NCBI RefSeq assembly: GCF_003053565.1
Contig: NZ_QAXS01000002.1
Location: 1-64,000, forward strand
Source: Halanaerobium saccharolyticum
GTDB lineage: Bacteria; Bacillota; Halanaerobiia; Halanaerobiales; Halanaerobiaceae
DNA: 64,000 bases
Direction: 5' to 3'
The notes under the pieces: generated by a model
What the model was told of the DNA's origin: nothing
Seen by the model: the letters and a program-made list of their open reading frames with translations, nothing else
The model's database searches: none
In this document: positions 7,020 through 14,613 of the stretch, piece by piece
Position numbering within the stretch: position 1 is the stretch's first letter
How the letters are laid out: every line of letters begins with the position of its first letter
Made by a program: the position numbers and the translations under genes

Positions 7020-8612
7020 TTAGATCTTAATATCTATATGTCTGTACTGACCTTCCTCGTCAAGTTCGTTTAACTCATTTAAAATCAATTTATTAAAAAA
7101 CTGATTTTTTTCTTCAGCTAGATTACTAAAATTCTTGATTCGAACACTGTTAATCTTAAATCCTTCCTGCTTTAGAGCCGACTGTAGTCTGCCAAAATTT
7201 GATTCAATTAAATTTGCAGTCTGAGCACTTTCAGTAAAAAAAGTAGTCTTAATATTTTTCTGATCGACATTAACTTTTGTCTGAATTGGTCCTATATTTT
7301 CGAATTCTAAGATAAAAGAGATATTATAGCCTTTATTAGAATTCTGACTGCCAGCACCATCACTTTCTTCCTTTTCCACCTTTAAAAGCAGAGAGGATAA
7401 TTTATTATTCGGCAGCTGCACAGGAATTTCTAGGGCGAGCATCAGGGGTGAATTTTGATTCTGCTGCTGCAGATTGATCAATTTCTGGCCCAGAATATTG
7501 TCTGCTATTTTTTCTTCATTTTCCCCGCCGGTTTTATTAAATAGAGAGAGAATCTGGTTTGAAATTTTACTCTGAGCAGCTAGGCTTTCTGCAATTTCTG
7601 AGCTGGAAGAGCTTAGATTGACAGCTGTTTCCGTTTCACTGAGCAGGGGAAAATCTTGATTATTCAAATTGGTTAAGATTTGACTTTTATCAGTTAAATT
7701 TTCAGCAAACTGATTAATGTTTCCTTCAAAATGAGCTGCTGTTTCTCTGATTATGCTTTCTGTGAGGGGCAGCTGATTATTTTCGAGGAAGGAAAAAGCT
7801 TTTAAAAGTGCGAGCTTTTCGGCACTTCCTTCAATGTTATTATCAGCCAGAAAATTATTTAGAATTTTAAGCGTATCCTGATCAAAATTCTGGCCGAGGC
7901 TCTTAAAATTATTTAAAATCAAATTTTTAATTTCCTGGTCCAGCTGATTAAAATTATTCAAAATCTGAGGGTTAAGGTTCTGATTTTCAGTCAGCTCTGC
8001 TGGAATATCAGCTGTAGATTCCAGATTACCGCTGAGGGAATTTAAGGAGCCAAGATCAGCATTAGATAAAGCTTCCTGGTTGGCCTCAGCCTGAATCTGC
8101 TGGTTTAAATTATCAAAGTTGAGCAGAGAACTTTTTAGATCGGCTAAGTCCAGATCACTAAGCAGATTATTCAGCTGCTCCTGAGATAATGTATTATCTG
8201 AACCCATAAACTGCTCGAGCATCGAACTGAGATTTCCATTACTATTAAAAACTGAGCGCAGACCACTGATTAGCTTTTCCGAAAGGGGAAGCCCATTACT
8301 TTCCAAAAAGGCAAAGGCTTTGATCACAGCCATTTTATCTTCTGCTGTTGTGGCCGGATTCTGATCAAGGTACTGAAGCAGGCTGCCGACAGTTTTTTCG
8401 CTGAGGGGCATCTCCAGTTTAGCCCAGCTGTCTAAAAGCATTTTTTGGGTATCATCTTCGAGAGAAGCCAGCAGACGAAAAATTTCAGGCAGCAGTTCAG
8501 CACTCTCACTTTTAGCCTGGCTCTCATCAGTGCTGATATTATCTGTGTTTAAAGCCTGTCTGAGCATTCCTATATCGAGTTTTCTAATTGGTGCCAGACC
8601 ATTTAAGTCCAT
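7020..8612 (-). CDS. FliK-like hook-length control C-terminal domain protein (YlqG-like)
   Basis: About 530 residues. The long N-terminal part is helical, rich in Leu, Asn, Gln and Ser, and low in complexity. It contains two related stretches (AFAFLESNGLPLSEKLI near residue 110 and AFSFLENNQLPLTESII near 275), so it carries an internal repeat. The last ~130 residues (SFILEFENIGPIQTKVNVDQ...) fit the FliK C-terminal fold that contacts FlhB. Start ATG 8612 is preferred because GGGAGTG lies just upstream; an ATG ten codons earlier at 8642 has only a poor site. Operon partner: the FlhB-like gene. Role inferred: export-apparatus substrate switching. Confidence 0.7.
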   Translation of the reverse strand: MDLNGLAPIRKLDIGMLRQALNTDNISTDESQAKSESAELLPEIFRLLASLEDDTQKMLLDSWAKLEMPLSEKTVGSLLQYLDQNPATTAEDKMAVIKAFAFLESNGLPLSEKLISGLRSVFNSNGNLSSMLEQFMGSDNTLSQEQLNNLLSDLDLADLKSSLLNFDNLNQQIQAEANQEALSNADLGSLNSLSGNLESTADIPAELTENQNLNPQILNNFNQLDQEIKNLILNNFKSLGQNFDQDTLKILNNFLADNNIEGSAEKLALLKAFSFLENNQLPLTESIIRETAAHFEGNINQFAENLTDKSQILTNLNNQDFPLLSETETAVNLSSSSSEIAESLAAQSKISNQILSLFNKTGGENEEKIADNILGQKLINLQQQNQNSPLMLALEIPVQLPNNKLSSLLLKVEKEESDGAGSQNSNKGYNISFILEFENIGPIQTKVNVDQKNIKTTFFTESAQTANLIESNFGRLQSALKQEGFKINSVRIKNFSNLAEEKNQFFNKLILNELNELDEEGQYRHIDIKI

Positions 8613-8797
8613 AAATTTCACTCCCGGGATATTATATTCCATTACTTACTCTTTATTTCGATAAAATTGATTGAAATCCTCTAAAAACTCATATATTATT
8701 ATAGCAGAGGTTAAGAATCTCTTTAAAGATTATTTTCAAATAAAAAATTAAATTACTCTATTTTTATAAATTTATAAAATCGTAAAGGAGGTTAATC

Positions 8798-9103
8798 ATG
8801 TCTGATAAATGTGGAAACTGCGGCTGTGGTTCACATAATGCAGATGATAACTGTGCCAGCCAGCAGTTGAGTGAGGAAGAATTGGAAAAGATATTAAAAG
8901 AAAAATCAGAACACAGCAGGAAATATACTGTTGAATATAGAATTAGTCTGCAGGAGATGAAATGTGAGGCTGAGGTTTTAATTGATCGGGTTAAAGCTTA
9001 TACAGGAATCGTTGACGAAATTGAATTTACCGAAGAAGAATTAATAATATCCTACGATGATCGTTTAATAACCCCGGCTGAAATTTCTGATCTAGTCCAA
9101 TAA
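8798..9103 (+). CDS. Small Cys-rich protein with degenerate HMA-like domain
   Basis: Not named. The 101-residue protein begins with a cysteine cluster (C5, C8, C10, C19 in CGNCGCGSHNADDNC) that could bind a metal or Fe-S centre. After a charged helix, residues ~40-101 show a beta-alpha-beta-beta-alpha pattern ending YDDRLITPAEISDLV. This resembles a heavy-metal-associated (HMA) fold with only one cysteine left in the loop (EMKCEAEV). The AAAGGAGG ribosome site is excellent. It lies 18 bases before a TIGR00266 gene, probably in one transcript. Metal binding is an inference. Confidence 0.6.
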   Translation: MSDKCGNCGCGSHNADDNCASQQLSEEELEKILKEKSEHSRKYTVEYRISLQEMKCEAEVLIDRVKAYTGIVDEIEFTEEELIISYDDRLITPAEISDLVQ

Positions 9104-9121
9104 AAGAAAAGAGGAGATTTA

Positions 9122-9919
9122 ATGCTGAGCCATGAGATTGATTACGAAATTATAGGTGATGATATGCAGGTTGTGGAAGTTGAACTGGATCCTGAAGAAA
9201 CAGTGATTGCTGAAGCAGGAGCAATGAACTGGATGGATAATGGGATTTCTTTTGAGGCCAAGATGGGAGATGGAACTGAGGTAGATAAGTCGATTTTAGG
9301 AAAAATATTTGGAGCCGGCAAGCGAGCTATTACCGGTGAATCAATATTTATGACTCATTTTACCAATAAGGATTACGGCAAAAAGAAAATAGCCTTTGCC
9401 GCTCCTTATCCCGGTAAAATCATTGCCCTTGACCTGGCAGAAATGCCGCAGAATCAGTTTACCTGTCAGAAAGATGCTTTTTTATGTGCTGCTCTGGGAA
9501 CAAAGGTAGATATAACATTTAGTAAGCGTTTTGGTAGTGGACTATTTGGCGGCGAAGGTTTTATTCTACAGAAGTTAAGTGGTGACGGCAGAGCCTTTGT
9601 TCATGCCGGGGGAACAGTGGTCAAAAAAGAACTAAAAAACGAAAAACTTAAAGTAGATACTGGTTGTCTGGTCGGTTTTACGTCTGGTATTGATTACAGC
9701 ATTGAGCGAGCAGGTGAATTAAAGTCCATGCTCTTTGGTGGGGAAGGTTTATTTTTAGCCACCCTGCAGGGGACAGGTACAGTTTATCTGCAGAGTCTGC
9801 CATTTTCCAGACTTGCAGATCGAATTATTAAAAGCGCACCTCGAGTTTCGGGCAAACAAAAGGGAGAGGGTTCTGTACTGGGACAGATCGGTAATATGCT
9901 GGATGGGGATAATTTTTAA
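9122..9919 (+). CDS. TIGR00266/AIM24 family protein
   Basis: A 265-residue beta-rich protein of the AIM24 family, recognised by [21 protein letters not shown], the Gly-rich [15 protein letters not shown] and [24 protein letters not shown] near the C-terminus. Bacterial members are widespread and mostly uncharacterised; the fold is a tryptophan-RNA-binding-attenuator-like trimer. No signal peptide or TM segment is seen, so it is cytoplasmic or peripheral. It is co-directional with the Cys-rich gene 18 bases upstream. No terminator hairpin is obvious downstream. Confidence 0.85.
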   Translation: MLSHEIDYEIIGDDMQVVEVELDPEETVIAEAGAMNWMDNGISFEAKMGDGTEVDKSILGKIFGAGKRAITGESIFMTHFTNKDYGKKKIAFAAPYPGKIIALDLAEMPQNQFTCQKDAFLCAALGTKVDITFSKRFGSGLFGGEGFILQKLSGDGRAFVHAGGTVVKKELKNEKLKVDTGCLVGFTSGIDYSIERAGELKSMLFGGEGLFLATLQGTGTVYLQSLPFSRLADRIIKSAPRVSGKQKGEGSVLGQIGNMLDGDNF

Positions 9920-10029
9920 TCAAATTGTAATCTCTTTAACTTGCAAAGCCTCCCTGAATATTAGATAATGTATATTAATACCTATAAAATTAATAATATA
10001 CTGAAAAAATAAATAAGGGAGGTAATAGA

Positions 10030-10707
10030 ATGTTAACTTTAAAAGAGATAAAAGCCAATCCTGATTTTCAGCATATGATCAAAGAAGCAAATCATTATCT
10101 GTCAGAAAAAGGATATACAGAACACGGTTTTCGTCATGTTAATTTTGTCTCTGATACCACCAAAAGAATTCTAAAAGACTTAGGTTTTGATAAAAAAACA
10201 GTTGAACTGGGAGCTATTGCCGGTTATCTGCATGATGTGGGCAACATGTTTAATCGCAAACACCATGGAATATCAGGTGCCAATATAGTCTATACTGAAC
10301 TGCGCCGGCTGGATGTTCCTTTAGAAGATATAACAAAAATAACAACAGCAATTGCCAATCATGATGTAGAGATTGGTCAGGCTGTAAGTCCTATTACTGC
10401 TGCCCTGATTCTGGCTGATAAGAGTGATGCTCACAGAACCAGGGTTAATAAAAAGGATTCTACTTTTATCCATGATCGGGTAAATCTGGCTATCAGAGAT
10501 TCCAAGATTTCTGTAGATGCGGAAGAAGAAACAATCACCTTAAGTATCGATTATGATTCTTCGATCAGTCAGGTAATGGACTATTTCGAAATTTATTTAT
10601 ACCGAATGGAACTGTGTAAGGAGGCAGCAAAGTATTTAGGCTGCAGATTCAGACTATTGATCAATGAGATTGAGCTTTTAGGTCATGTTAATTATCAGGA
10701 AAGTTAA
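10030..10707 (+). CDS. HD domain phosphohydrolase
   Basis: A 225-residue protein with a complete HD-domain metal site: His of HGFRHVNFV, the HD pair in GYLHDVGN, the HH of RKHHG and the Asp of LILADKSDAHR. Single-domain proteins of this type hydrolyse nucleotides or phosphoesters. The substrate cannot be told from sequence. A strong AGGGAGG site precedes the ATG. An fxsA gene follows 38 bases later, so the two may share a transcript. No sensor domain is attached, unlike the HD-GYP protein at 14614. Confidence 0.85.
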   Translation: MLTLKEIKANPDFQHMIKEANHYLSEKGYTEHGFRHVNFVSDTTKRILKDLGFDKKTVELGAIAGYLHDVGNMFNRKHHGISGANIVYTELRRLDVPLEDITKITTAIANHDVEIGQAVSPITAALILADKSDAHRTRVNKKDSTFIHDRVNLAIRDSKISVDAEEETITLSIDYDSSISQVMDYFEIYLYRMELCKEAAKYLGCRFRLLINEIELLGHVNYQES

Positions 10708-10745
10708 TGAAAATAAATTATGTAATTTAATTGAGGAAGGTAATT

Positions 10746-11255
10746 ATGTTTTTTAAATTGTTAATGATTTTTATTTTAGTACCACTGATTGAACTTTATT
10801 TTTTACTGGAGATCAGTCAATTCATTGGAGTTTTCACTACTGTAATGGTTATTGTTTTTACAGGAGCTGCCGGGATTAGCATTGCCAGAAGACAGGGTTA
10901 TCAGGTAGTCAGTAATATTCGTACCACCCTTAATCAGGGCAAGATGCCGACAGATGATTTAATTAGTGCTTTTTTGATTCTAATCGGTGGAGTAACGCTT
11001 TTAACACCGGGATTTTTGACTGATATCACAGGTTTTCTACTGATATTACCGGGTTCTCGGGATCTAATAGCAGCTTTAGTCAAAAAATATTTCCTAAAAT
11101 ATGTTAAGGAAAATAAAGTTGAAGTTCATTACGGGAGCCAGTTTAAGCAGCAGAGAAATAAGCAGCAGAAAAATGATAAATATGCTGATTATGAGGATGA
11201 TTTTATCGATGTCGAGGCTGAAAAGGTAGAAGAAGATGAAGATTTAAAACATTAA
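10746..11255 (+). CDS. fxsA: FxsA family membrane protein
   Basis: A cytoplasmic-membrane protein of ~169 residues with about three hydrophobic segments. The FxsA core is visible: PLIELYFLLEISQFIGVFTT, then GAAGISIARRQGYQ and LLTPGFLTDITGFLLILPGSR. Family knowledge comes from E. coli FxsA, which lessens F-plasmid exclusion of phage T7; its normal function is unclear. The C-terminal ~45 residues are hydrophilic and strongly acidic. ATG at 10746 has GAGGAAGG just upstream. An in-frame TTG at 10731 lies inside that site and is rejected. A strong terminator follows. Confidence 0.85.
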   Translation: MFFKLLMIFILVPLIELYFLLEISQFIGVFTTVMVIVFTGAAGISIARRQGYQVVSNIRTTLNQGKMPTDDLISAFLILIGGVTLLTPGFLTDITGFLLILPGSRDLIAALVKKYFLKYVKENKVEVHYGSQFKQQRNKQQKNDKYADYEDDFIDVEAEKVEEDEDLKH

Positions 11256-11270
11256 AAATCAGTAAATACA

Positions 11271-11310
11271 AAAAAGAGGAGCCAGTCTCAGACTGAGAGC
11301 TCCTCTTTTT
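11271..11310. terminator. Intrinsic terminator between fxsA and the convergent PLC-like gene
   Basis: AAAAAGAGGAGC and GCTCCTCTTTTT arms form a 12-bp stem around a 16-base insert that can itself pair (CAGTCTCAGACTGAGA). A and T tracts on both sides make it usable from both strands. Confidence 0.9.
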
Positions 11311-11325
11311 GAGTTCTTATTTAAT

Positions 11326-11940
11326 TTATGCATTTTGATAGAGCAGACGATGTCTTAGATTGAAAACATGAGCAAAAGCGTAATTCTCCTCTAACTGCAT
11401 TTCGTAAATCAGCTTATTGGTCATCAGAATAGAGACTCTAAAAGCTGATGCTAAATCATCTTCAAAACTGTATTCTCTCTCTAAAAACTCTGCATGTTCT
11501 TTTTCAATAAAAGTCTCCAGATCATTTCTATAGACAAATTTCTCTTCTAATTCTCGTTTAAAAAAATCAGGGTGCAGATTCTGAGCGTGCTGATTTAATT
11601 TCCATTCGTGAAAAATATGGACTGTTTTCTCCCAGAGTGTTCCCGGGTCAAGCTCAGGGTCATTATGGGCTCTGCAGAAATAATCTGCAATATAGTGAAA
11701 CAATTCTCCCAGTTTAACTGCAAATTTATAGGGATTCTGATCCGGATTCATATCCTTTAATTCTTCAAATTGCTGATAAAATATTTCCATAGTTTCATCT
11801 TTAAAGTGGCTTATATCTCCTTTAATAAAATCAGGCTTCATACTTCCCCAGGCCAGCGCCGTTGTGGAAAGCCAGATATCATTTTTAGCAAAATGATCGT
11901 GGATTTTATAAGCCAGCATCTTGTGTGTTCTAGTATCCAG
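11326..11940 (-). CDS. Zinc-dependent phospholipase C-like family protein (probable CTG start)
   Basis: A roughly 204-residue cytoplasmic protein of the bacterial zinc-dependent PLC-like family. Likely metal ligands are the Asp in WGSMKPDF, the His/Asp set in FHYIADYFCRAHND and the His residues of FHEWKLNQHAQN. The first ATG is at 11919, but it has no ribosome site. Seven codons upstream, CTG at 11940 lies 8 bases after GGGAGG and adds the peptide DTRTHK. This includes a Thr-His pair that family members carry near their N-terminus and that may be a zinc ligand. No ATG, GTG or TTG lies between. If CTG is not used, the protein starts at 11919. Substrate unknown. Confidence 0.75.
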   Translation of the reverse strand: MDTRTHKMLAYKIHDHFAKNDIWLSTTALAWGSMKPDFIKGDISHFKDETMEIFYQQFEELKDMNPDQNPYKFAVKLGELFHYIADYFCRAHNDPELDPGTLWEKTVHIFHEWKLNQHAQNLHPDFFKRELEEKFVYRNDLETFIEKEHAEFLEREYSFEDDLASAFRVSILMTNKLIYEMQLEENYAFAHVFNLRHRLLYQNA

Positions 11941-12172
11941 TGTTAATACCTCCCGGTAATTTTAAAGCCTTTTCAACAAATTTCGATATATTAATCATAA
12001 CATATTTTAAGCCTGTTTAGCAAATGGATTAATTTTCCTCAAAAATCTCTGTGAGAAGAAAAATTTAATTATTGAATCTAAAACTTTATTTTGATAAGAT
12101 TTTAAGTGAAATAACTATTCTAAACAAAATCTAACTTAAGTTTAATTCAATTGAGCTAAGATTTCTGTTAAA
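11941..12172. other. Intergenic region between the divergent PLC-like gene and rpiA
   Basis: AT-rich, no open frame with a ribosome site, no strong hairpin. It should hold the promoter of the minus-strand PLC-like gene, which I could not fix. Confidence 0.5.
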
Positions 12173-12201
12173 TTGTTTACTGGATATTGATTAAGCATAA
12201 T
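12173..12201 (+). promoter_or_regulatory. Sigma-A-type promoter of rpiA
   Basis: TTGTTT at 12173-12178, 17-base spacer, CATAAT at 12196-12201. A second possible -10 (TATAAT) lies a few bases downstream. Confidence 0.5.
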
Positions 12202-12233
12202 TATAATCAAATAAATAAGAGGAGAGATAAGAG

Positions 12234-12902
12234 ATGAAAGCAAAAAAACTTACAGGAGAAAAAGCAGCAGAATATATTGAAGATGGAATGGTAATTGGCC
12301 TCGGCACCGGCTCCACCGCTTATTATGCAATTAAAAAGGTGGGGGAAATGGTCAGAAATGGATTAAAGGTAAAAGCTGTACCCACTTCTAAAGAAACTGC
12401 AGAACTGGCAGCAGCAGAAGGTATTGAACTGGTCGAACTGGCAAATGTTGAAGCACTGGATTTGACCATTGATGGTGCTGATGAGGTTGATCCGGATTTT
12501 AACCTGATCAAAGGTGGTGGAGGGGCACTGCTTAGAGAAAAAATTGTTGCCTCAGCAACCGATAAATTAATAATTGTTGTTGATGAATCAAAAATGGTAG
12601 AAAATCTCGGTGCTTTCCCCCTGCCGGTAGAGGTGACTCCTTTCAGCTGGCAGTATACACAGCGGATGATTGAGAAATTCAGCTGCAGCTCCGAAATCAG
12701 AAAAGAAGACGGCGAAATTTTTGTAACTGATAACGACAATTATATTTTAGACTGTAATTTTGGAAAAATTGAAGATCCCGTCAAAATAGCGGTTGAATTA
12801 AATAAACTGCCGGGAGTAGTTGAAAATGGAATTTTTGCTGAAATGGCAGAAATAGTTGTTGTGGGCTATAATGACGGCCATGTTGAAGTCTTAGAAAAGT
12901 AA
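12234..12902 (+). CDS. rpiA: Ribose-5-phosphate isomerase A
   Basis: Interconverts ribose 5-phosphate and ribulose 5-phosphate in the non-oxidative pentose phosphate pathway, in the cytoplasm. The 222-residue length is normal. The phosphate and substrate loops GLGTGSTAYYAI, DGADEVDPDFNLIKGGGGAL with catalytic Asp, and the KIVASATDK segment are intact. It is a single gene with its own promoter and terminator. Transketolase, the next enzyme family of this pathway, is at 43250 in the same window. Confidence 0.97.
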   Translation: MKAKKLTGEKAAEYIEDGMVIGLGTGSTAYYAIKKVGEMVRNGLKVKAVPTSKETAELAAAEGIELVELANVEALDLTIDGADEVDPDFNLIKGGGGALLREKIVASATDKLIIVVDESKMVENLGAFPLPVEVTPFSWQYTQRMIEKFSCSSEIRKEDGEIFVTDNDNYILDCNFGKIEDPVKIAVELNKLPGVVENGIFAEMAEIVVVGYNDGHVEVLEK

Positions 12903-12913
12903 TTGAATAATTA

Positions 12914-12948
12914 AAAAGGGGAGCCGGCATCTGCTGAGCTCCCCTTTT
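12914..12948 (+). terminator. Intrinsic terminator of rpiA
   Basis: AAAAGGGGAGC and GCTCCCCTTTT arms around a 13-base loop, 11 bases after the stop. The A/T tracts make it usable by the convergent permease genes too. Confidence 0.9.
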
Positions 12949-12996
12949 AAGTCTAAAATTATTCAGTTTAATTTAAAAGCAACTTTTTTAAGTGGA

Positions 12997-13521
12997 CTAA
13001 GTATTTTCAGATATTTTTTCTAAATCCTTTGCTGCCAGTATTTTTTCCATCAAAATACTGCTGATAATAACCAGCGGAATAGAAATTGCCCAGCGGATTG
13101 CTGTAAAAGAAACTCCAACATAACTTGCTTCAAAAAGAGTCATTGGAATCCTGCAGATTGCAGCTGTGCCGATATAACTAAAGATTATGCGCGGGCTTGC
13201 TCCTTTTTTATACAGAGCTGCTGCAACTGGAAAGGCGACATATAAGCCCCCAACAGTTGTGCTGGCCAGAATAATTGCCCACAGGTAGGCAAGAAAACCG
13301 GATTCTTCTCCCAGATGTTTTTCAATTGTTTCTTTATCAACCCAGACCTCAAATAATCCAATCAAAAGAAAAACTGCAGGGACAAATTTGATCATTGTTA
13401 AAAAGAATGAATAAAAATTATCGAAAACTCCCTGGGCAGTATTTAAATCCAATATAAATCCAGCCGCTGTAAAAATTACAAAAATAATAAATAACCAGTA
13501 ATCCTTTAAGTGTTTTGTCAT
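12997..13521 (-). CDS. PF03773-type permease, second half-protein
   Basis: A 174-residue membrane protein with about five hydrophobic helices, resembling half of the YraQ/ArsP-type permeases (PF03773). It shares a pattern with the gene upstream of it: a KHLGEESG loop, then TTVGGLYVAFPVAAALYKKGAS, then a C-terminal helix hairpin. The two products therefore look like paralogous halves that assemble as one transporter. Its ATG overlaps the preceding stop by one base (TAATG), so translation is coupled. Substrate is unknown; family members have been linked to metal, organoarsenical or thiol-related export. Confidence 0.75.
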   Translation of the reverse strand: MTKHLKDYWLFIIFVIFTAAGFILDLNTAQGVFDNFYSFFLTMIKFVPAVFLLIGLFEVWVDKETIEKHLGEESGFLAYLWAIILASTTVGGLYVAFPVAAALYKKGASPRIIFSYIGTAAICRIPMTLFEASYVGVSFTAIRWAISIPLVIISSILMEKILAAKDLEKISENT

Positions 13522-14000
13522 TAGATAAACAGCTCCCCGTAAAAAAGACCAATTGCAATTGAGACTATAATCGCCATCACCAGAGAGATTAAGTTTCTGA
13601 TAACGGTAATCTTAAGGCCGAAAAAGTCTTTTTCTACCGGATAGGTAACAAGTCCCACCATCATCAGGGTTGTTGTAAAGGCTGCAATAACAGTATAACT
13701 AACCCCTTTTTCCAGCAGTATTCCTGCCAGTGGAAAGGCAACAAAACCAGGCATAAAAGCAAGCGAACCAAGACCTCCTGCCAGTGCTACTCCAACTGCA
13801 CCACTGCCATCTCCTAGAAACTTCAAAATCAGCTCATCAGAAACAAAATACAAAGAAAAAGCAACCAGAATTATCATATTCAAAAAAACTGGCGAATTTT
13901 TGCGTATTTTTTTCAGCCCAATCTTTAAACCCCTGATTGTTTTTTCACGATCAATAATAAATAAAATAGCTGTTAGTGCTGCTGTAAAATAATAAATCAT
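13521..14000 (-). CDS. PF03773-type permease, first half-protein
   Basis: A 159-residue membrane protein with about five hydrophobic helices. The pattern KFLGDGSG ... LGSLAFMPGFVAFPLAGILLEKGVS ... RNLISLVMAII parallels the downstream gene. I interpret the pair as a split, internally duplicated permease. The start ATG at 14000 has no ribosome site of its own. Instead an 8-codon ORF with an AGGGGG site upstream ends in a TGA that overlaps this ATG, so initiation may depend on coupling. No usual partner gene is adjacent. Confidence 0.75.
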   Translation of the reverse strand: MIYYFTAALTAILFIIDREKTIRGLKIGLKKIRKNSPVFLNMIILVAFSLYFVSDELILKFLGDGSGAVGVALAGGLGSLAFMPGFVAFPLAGILLEKGVSYTVIAAFTTTLMMVGLVTYPVEKDFFGLKITVIRNLISLVMAIIVSIAIGLFYGELFI

Positions 14001-14023
14001 ATAATTTCGTTTTTAAATAGCAT
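13997..14023 (-). CDS. Possible 8-codon leader ORF coupled to the permease genes
   Basis: ATG at 14023 reads MLFKNEII and stops at a TGA overlapping the permease ATG (ATGA). AGGGGG lies 11 bases upstream, and the permease start lacks any site. It could be a coupling leader. It is short enough to arise by chance. Confidence 0.3.
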   Translation of the reverse strand: MLFKNEII

Positions 14024-14151
14024 AAAAACAATTTCCCCCTGTTGTGTTATTATAACTAAATTTAAGTACCTGTATATTATAACTGCGATTTAATCTGTTT
14101 TCTATGCGCCAGCTCACATAATATTTATAAATTCAAATATAAATAAAATAT
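14024..14151. other. Intergenic region upstream of the permease genes
   Basis: AT-rich. On the minus strand a TATAAT (complement of 14049-14054) could be the permease -10, but no convincing -35 is seen. Confidence 0.3.
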
Positions 14152-14177
14152 AAAACCGCTCCCGAAAGAGCGGTTTT
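14152..14177. terminator. Intrinsic terminator downstream of the glutaredoxin-like gene
   Basis: AAAACCGCTC and GAGCGGTTTT form a perfect 10-bp stem with a 6-base loop, 21 bases after the minus-strand glutaredoxin stop. Confidence 0.9.
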
Positions 14178-14197
14178 AGTTGAATATCAGCAAGGCT

Positions 14198-14443
14198 TTA
14201 ATCTTCAACCAGATTACTTTTCAACCAGCTGATAATATCATCAGACTCATATAAGGGTTCATCATCAATAAATAAACAGGGAACCTGCCTTTTTCCTCCG
14301 ACTTTTATTAGTTCAGATTCTGCTTTTTGATCCTGATTAATATTTTTAAGTTCAATCTGATCTAAATCATTTCTGTCAATAAATTTGGTTACTTTTCTGC
14401 AGTAAGGACAGGTTGGGTAATAATATAATACCAGGTCATACAT
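14198..14443 (-). CDS. Glutaredoxin-like protein (CPYC active site)
   Basis: An 81-residue thioredoxin-fold protein with the dithiol site YPTCPYCRKV at residues ~9-18. It also has the cis-proline region RQVPCLFIDDEPLYES and the C-terminal SDDIISWLK helix typical of glutaredoxins. It reduces disulfides or mixed disulfides in the cytoplasm. The electron donor in a Firmicute lacking glutathione is uncertain. An extra cysteine follows the cis-proline (VPCLF). The AAAGGATG ribosome site is adequate. Monocistronic. Confidence 0.87.
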   Translation of the reverse strand: MYDLVLYYYPTCPYCRKVTKFIDRNDLDQIELKNINQDQKAESELIKVGGKRQVPCLFIDDEPLYESDDIISWLKSNLVED

Positions 14444-14536
14444 TTTATCATCCTTTCTTATTCAAGATCTGATGCCTTAAAATATAATTTCTATTTAAAT
14501 GGAAAAAATCCTTTATTAAATTTTAATTGAAAATAA

Positions 14537-14566
14537 TTACATATATTTGTAAAAATATGTTATAAT
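14537..14566 (+). promoter_or_regulatory. Promoter of the HD-GYP gene
   Basis: TTACAT at 14537-14542, 18-base spacer, perfect TATAAT at 14561-14566, 48 bases before the start. Confidence 0.5.
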
Positions 14567-14613
14567 GAAGAAGAAATAAACTTAATTAGTGGTTGAGAGC
14601 GAAAGGAGTATTT

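Noticed and set aside
12323-12739. 138-codon minus-strand ORF opposite rpiA
   Set aside because: Ser-rich shadow of the rpiA coding frame; no ribosome site or domain.
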